NCBI GenBank assembly: GCA_027559495.1
Contig: JAMXSV010000003.1
Location: forward strand, 2,480,001 to 2,544,000
Source of the DNA: Aurifilum marmelostoma
Lineage: Eukaryota; Ascomycota; Sordariomycetes; Diaporthales; Cryphonectriaceae
Length of the DNA stretch: 64,000 nt
Direction of reading: 5' to 3'
Shown: positions 62,879-64,000 of the stretch, piece after piece
Numbering within the stretch: the first letter of the stretch is position 1
How the letters are laid out: every line of letters starts with the position of its first letter
Program-made: the position numbers and the translations under genes
Notes under the pieces: generated by a model
Databases searched by the model: none
What the model was told of the DNA's origin: nothing
What the model saw: only the letters and a program-made list of their open reading frames with translations

Positions 62879-64000
62879 TTACTTTAAGCTATTAATAATA
62901 TAATAATAATATATTTATTAGTATTATTAAGTATATTTATAAAAAGCTATTACTTTATAATCTGCCTTTTAGCATTAATTAAATATTATATTAATATTAA
63001 TATAAAACTATTTTAAGCAAATATTTTAATTTTTTTAGTTATATAATAAATAAATAAATATTTATTAAAATATTAAGTTTGATTTATTATTATATTAGAT
63101 TTATTAAAATAAATATTATTATTAAGGCTATATAAAGCTTAATTTAAATATAGCTATTATTTAAAAATATAGTATATAAGAATAGCTTTACTATTAGAAC
63201 TACTATAGATAAGAAGAATTATTAACTTTTTATTATAAAAGTTATTAATCTCTTTTTTAGCTTTTTGATCTATAGCTATAATAAAATATAAGATATAAGT
63301 AGATAAAATGCTAATCTAGTTGCTATATTTAATATTATTTTAGATATTTAAAAGTATTAATTTATATATATTTATAATAAATTTATACTTATTAAAAAAG
63401 CTATTTAAATTATAAATTATAATCTTAATGCTTCAATAACTAGCTTTAATATATTAAAAGTAATTAATATTAAGCTTAGAAAGCCTTTTTAATTATCATT
63501 ATATAAAATAAGAACTAATTAAGCTATATTATATACTTAAATAAAAGCTTTATTTTCTAATAGCTCAAAATATTACAAATAGCTTATATTTCTAAAATTA
63601 AGGCAAATATACTATTTTAGTATATTTTAAATACTATACTTTATAATATTACTTTTGCTATATAATATATATTTAATAAAAAGTATAAAAAGATTCTTAA
63701 AAGCTCAAAAGGCTTTAAATCTTCTAAATCGCGATTTTCTTATTAGTAATGCCTTTATTAAACTTACTATATATTAAGATTCATTTAAAAAGTCTTATAT
63801 ATCTTATTCTTTTAAGCTTAAATAGCTGAATATTTAGCAGCTACTTTTATATATAATTAAAAAGAATATAAACAGAGATTAAAGCTATTTAAGGAGATTA
63901 TTATAATAATAATAAATAAAGATAATTAAGAAAGTATATAATTTAATTTATTAGCATTAATTTAAGCATGCAACTTATATAGTAAATCTATACTAAAAAG
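62879..64000. other. Unassigned RIP-degraded stretch to the window end
   Basis: About 1.1 kb of AT-rich sequence with stops in all frames. It probably belongs to an older transposon, but I could not align it to the families resolved here. The AT-rich domain continues past the window. Confidence 0.5.

Larger units (their letters stand above)
16070..64000. other. RIP-degraded AT-rich domain, gene-free
   Basis: About 48 kb of very AT-rich sequence running past the window end. Reading frames are saturated with TAA and TAG, CpA and TpG are strongly depleted in favour of TpA, and repeated elements can be aligned to each other. This is the expected product of RIP, the premeiotic C-to-T mutation of duplicated DNA in ascomycetes. 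Everything identifiable within it is retrotransposon or MITE sequence. No tRNA, rRNA or host gene is seen. Confidence 0.93.

Noticed and set aside
16070..64000. Mitochondrial DNA or a bacterial contaminant as the source of the AT-rich tract
   Set aside because: It is continuous with the genic region here, contains Gypsy elements with target duplications, and shows a C-to-T and G-to-A mutation pattern. No mitochondrial genes are visible.
16070..64000. CRISPR array, rRNA or tRNA genes in the AT-rich domain
   Set aside because: No regularly spaced short repeats and no recognisable RNA gene structure were seen.

Overview
The window looks like a chromosome segment from a filamentous ascomycete (Pezizomycotina, probably Sordariomycetes). 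The evidence is short spliceosomal introns of about 60-100 bp, pyrimidine-rich promoters, a divergent H3/H4 histone pair with fungal-type introns, and a large AT-rich tract carrying the signature of repeat-induced point mutation (RIP).

The first ~16 kb is ordinary, gene-bearing DNA of moderate GC content. It holds five genes: a C2H2 zinc-finger protein (+, 1918-3265, one intron); the U4/U6 snRNP splicing factor PRP3 (-, 4461-5927); the largest subunit of RNA polymerase I, divergent from PRP3 (+, 6655-11916, one intron); histone H3 (-, 12818-13412, two introns); and histone H4, divergent from H3 (+, 14957-15404, two introns). Apart from the zinc-finger protein these are core growth genes: pre-mRNA splicing, rRNA transcription and nucleosome assembly. 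Two divergent intergenic regions (5928-6654 and 13413-14956) probably hold shared promoters.

At about 16.07 kb the composition changes abruptly, and the remaining ~48 kb is extremely AT-rich with no intact gene. It can be read as layered, RIP-degraded LTR retrotransposons of the Ty3/Gypsy class. I resolve one complete family-1 element (16441-24096). A second family-1 element has its two LTRs at 30713 and 62426, with matching flanking duplications. It has been split by nested insertions: a short LTR element E (33215-43471), itself hit by a fold-back MITE and by Gypsy A; then Gypsy B (44390-52396), Gypsy C (52639-58253) and a solo LTR (58571-58835). Removing the insertions leaves an internal region of about 6.6 kb, close to the ~6.5 kb of the intact copy. 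Two short GC-richer solo LTRs with clean 5-bp duplications (17309-17483, 28883-29051) sit in the decayed sequence and look little touched by RIP.

Most notable are the nested reconstruction, a 26-bp target duplication exactly abutting the Gypsy A LTRs, the survival of CpA almost only as GCA (and TpG as TGC) in the RIP-degraded DNA, telomere-like TTAGGGTT motifs in three unrelated element families, and a conserved ~2.3 kb coding-like segment between integrase and 3' LTR in Gypsy A and B. I found no wholly new biological system. The gene-free tract could be pericentromeric, but the sequence alone cannot show this. Boundaries inside the AT-rich tract were aligned by eye.
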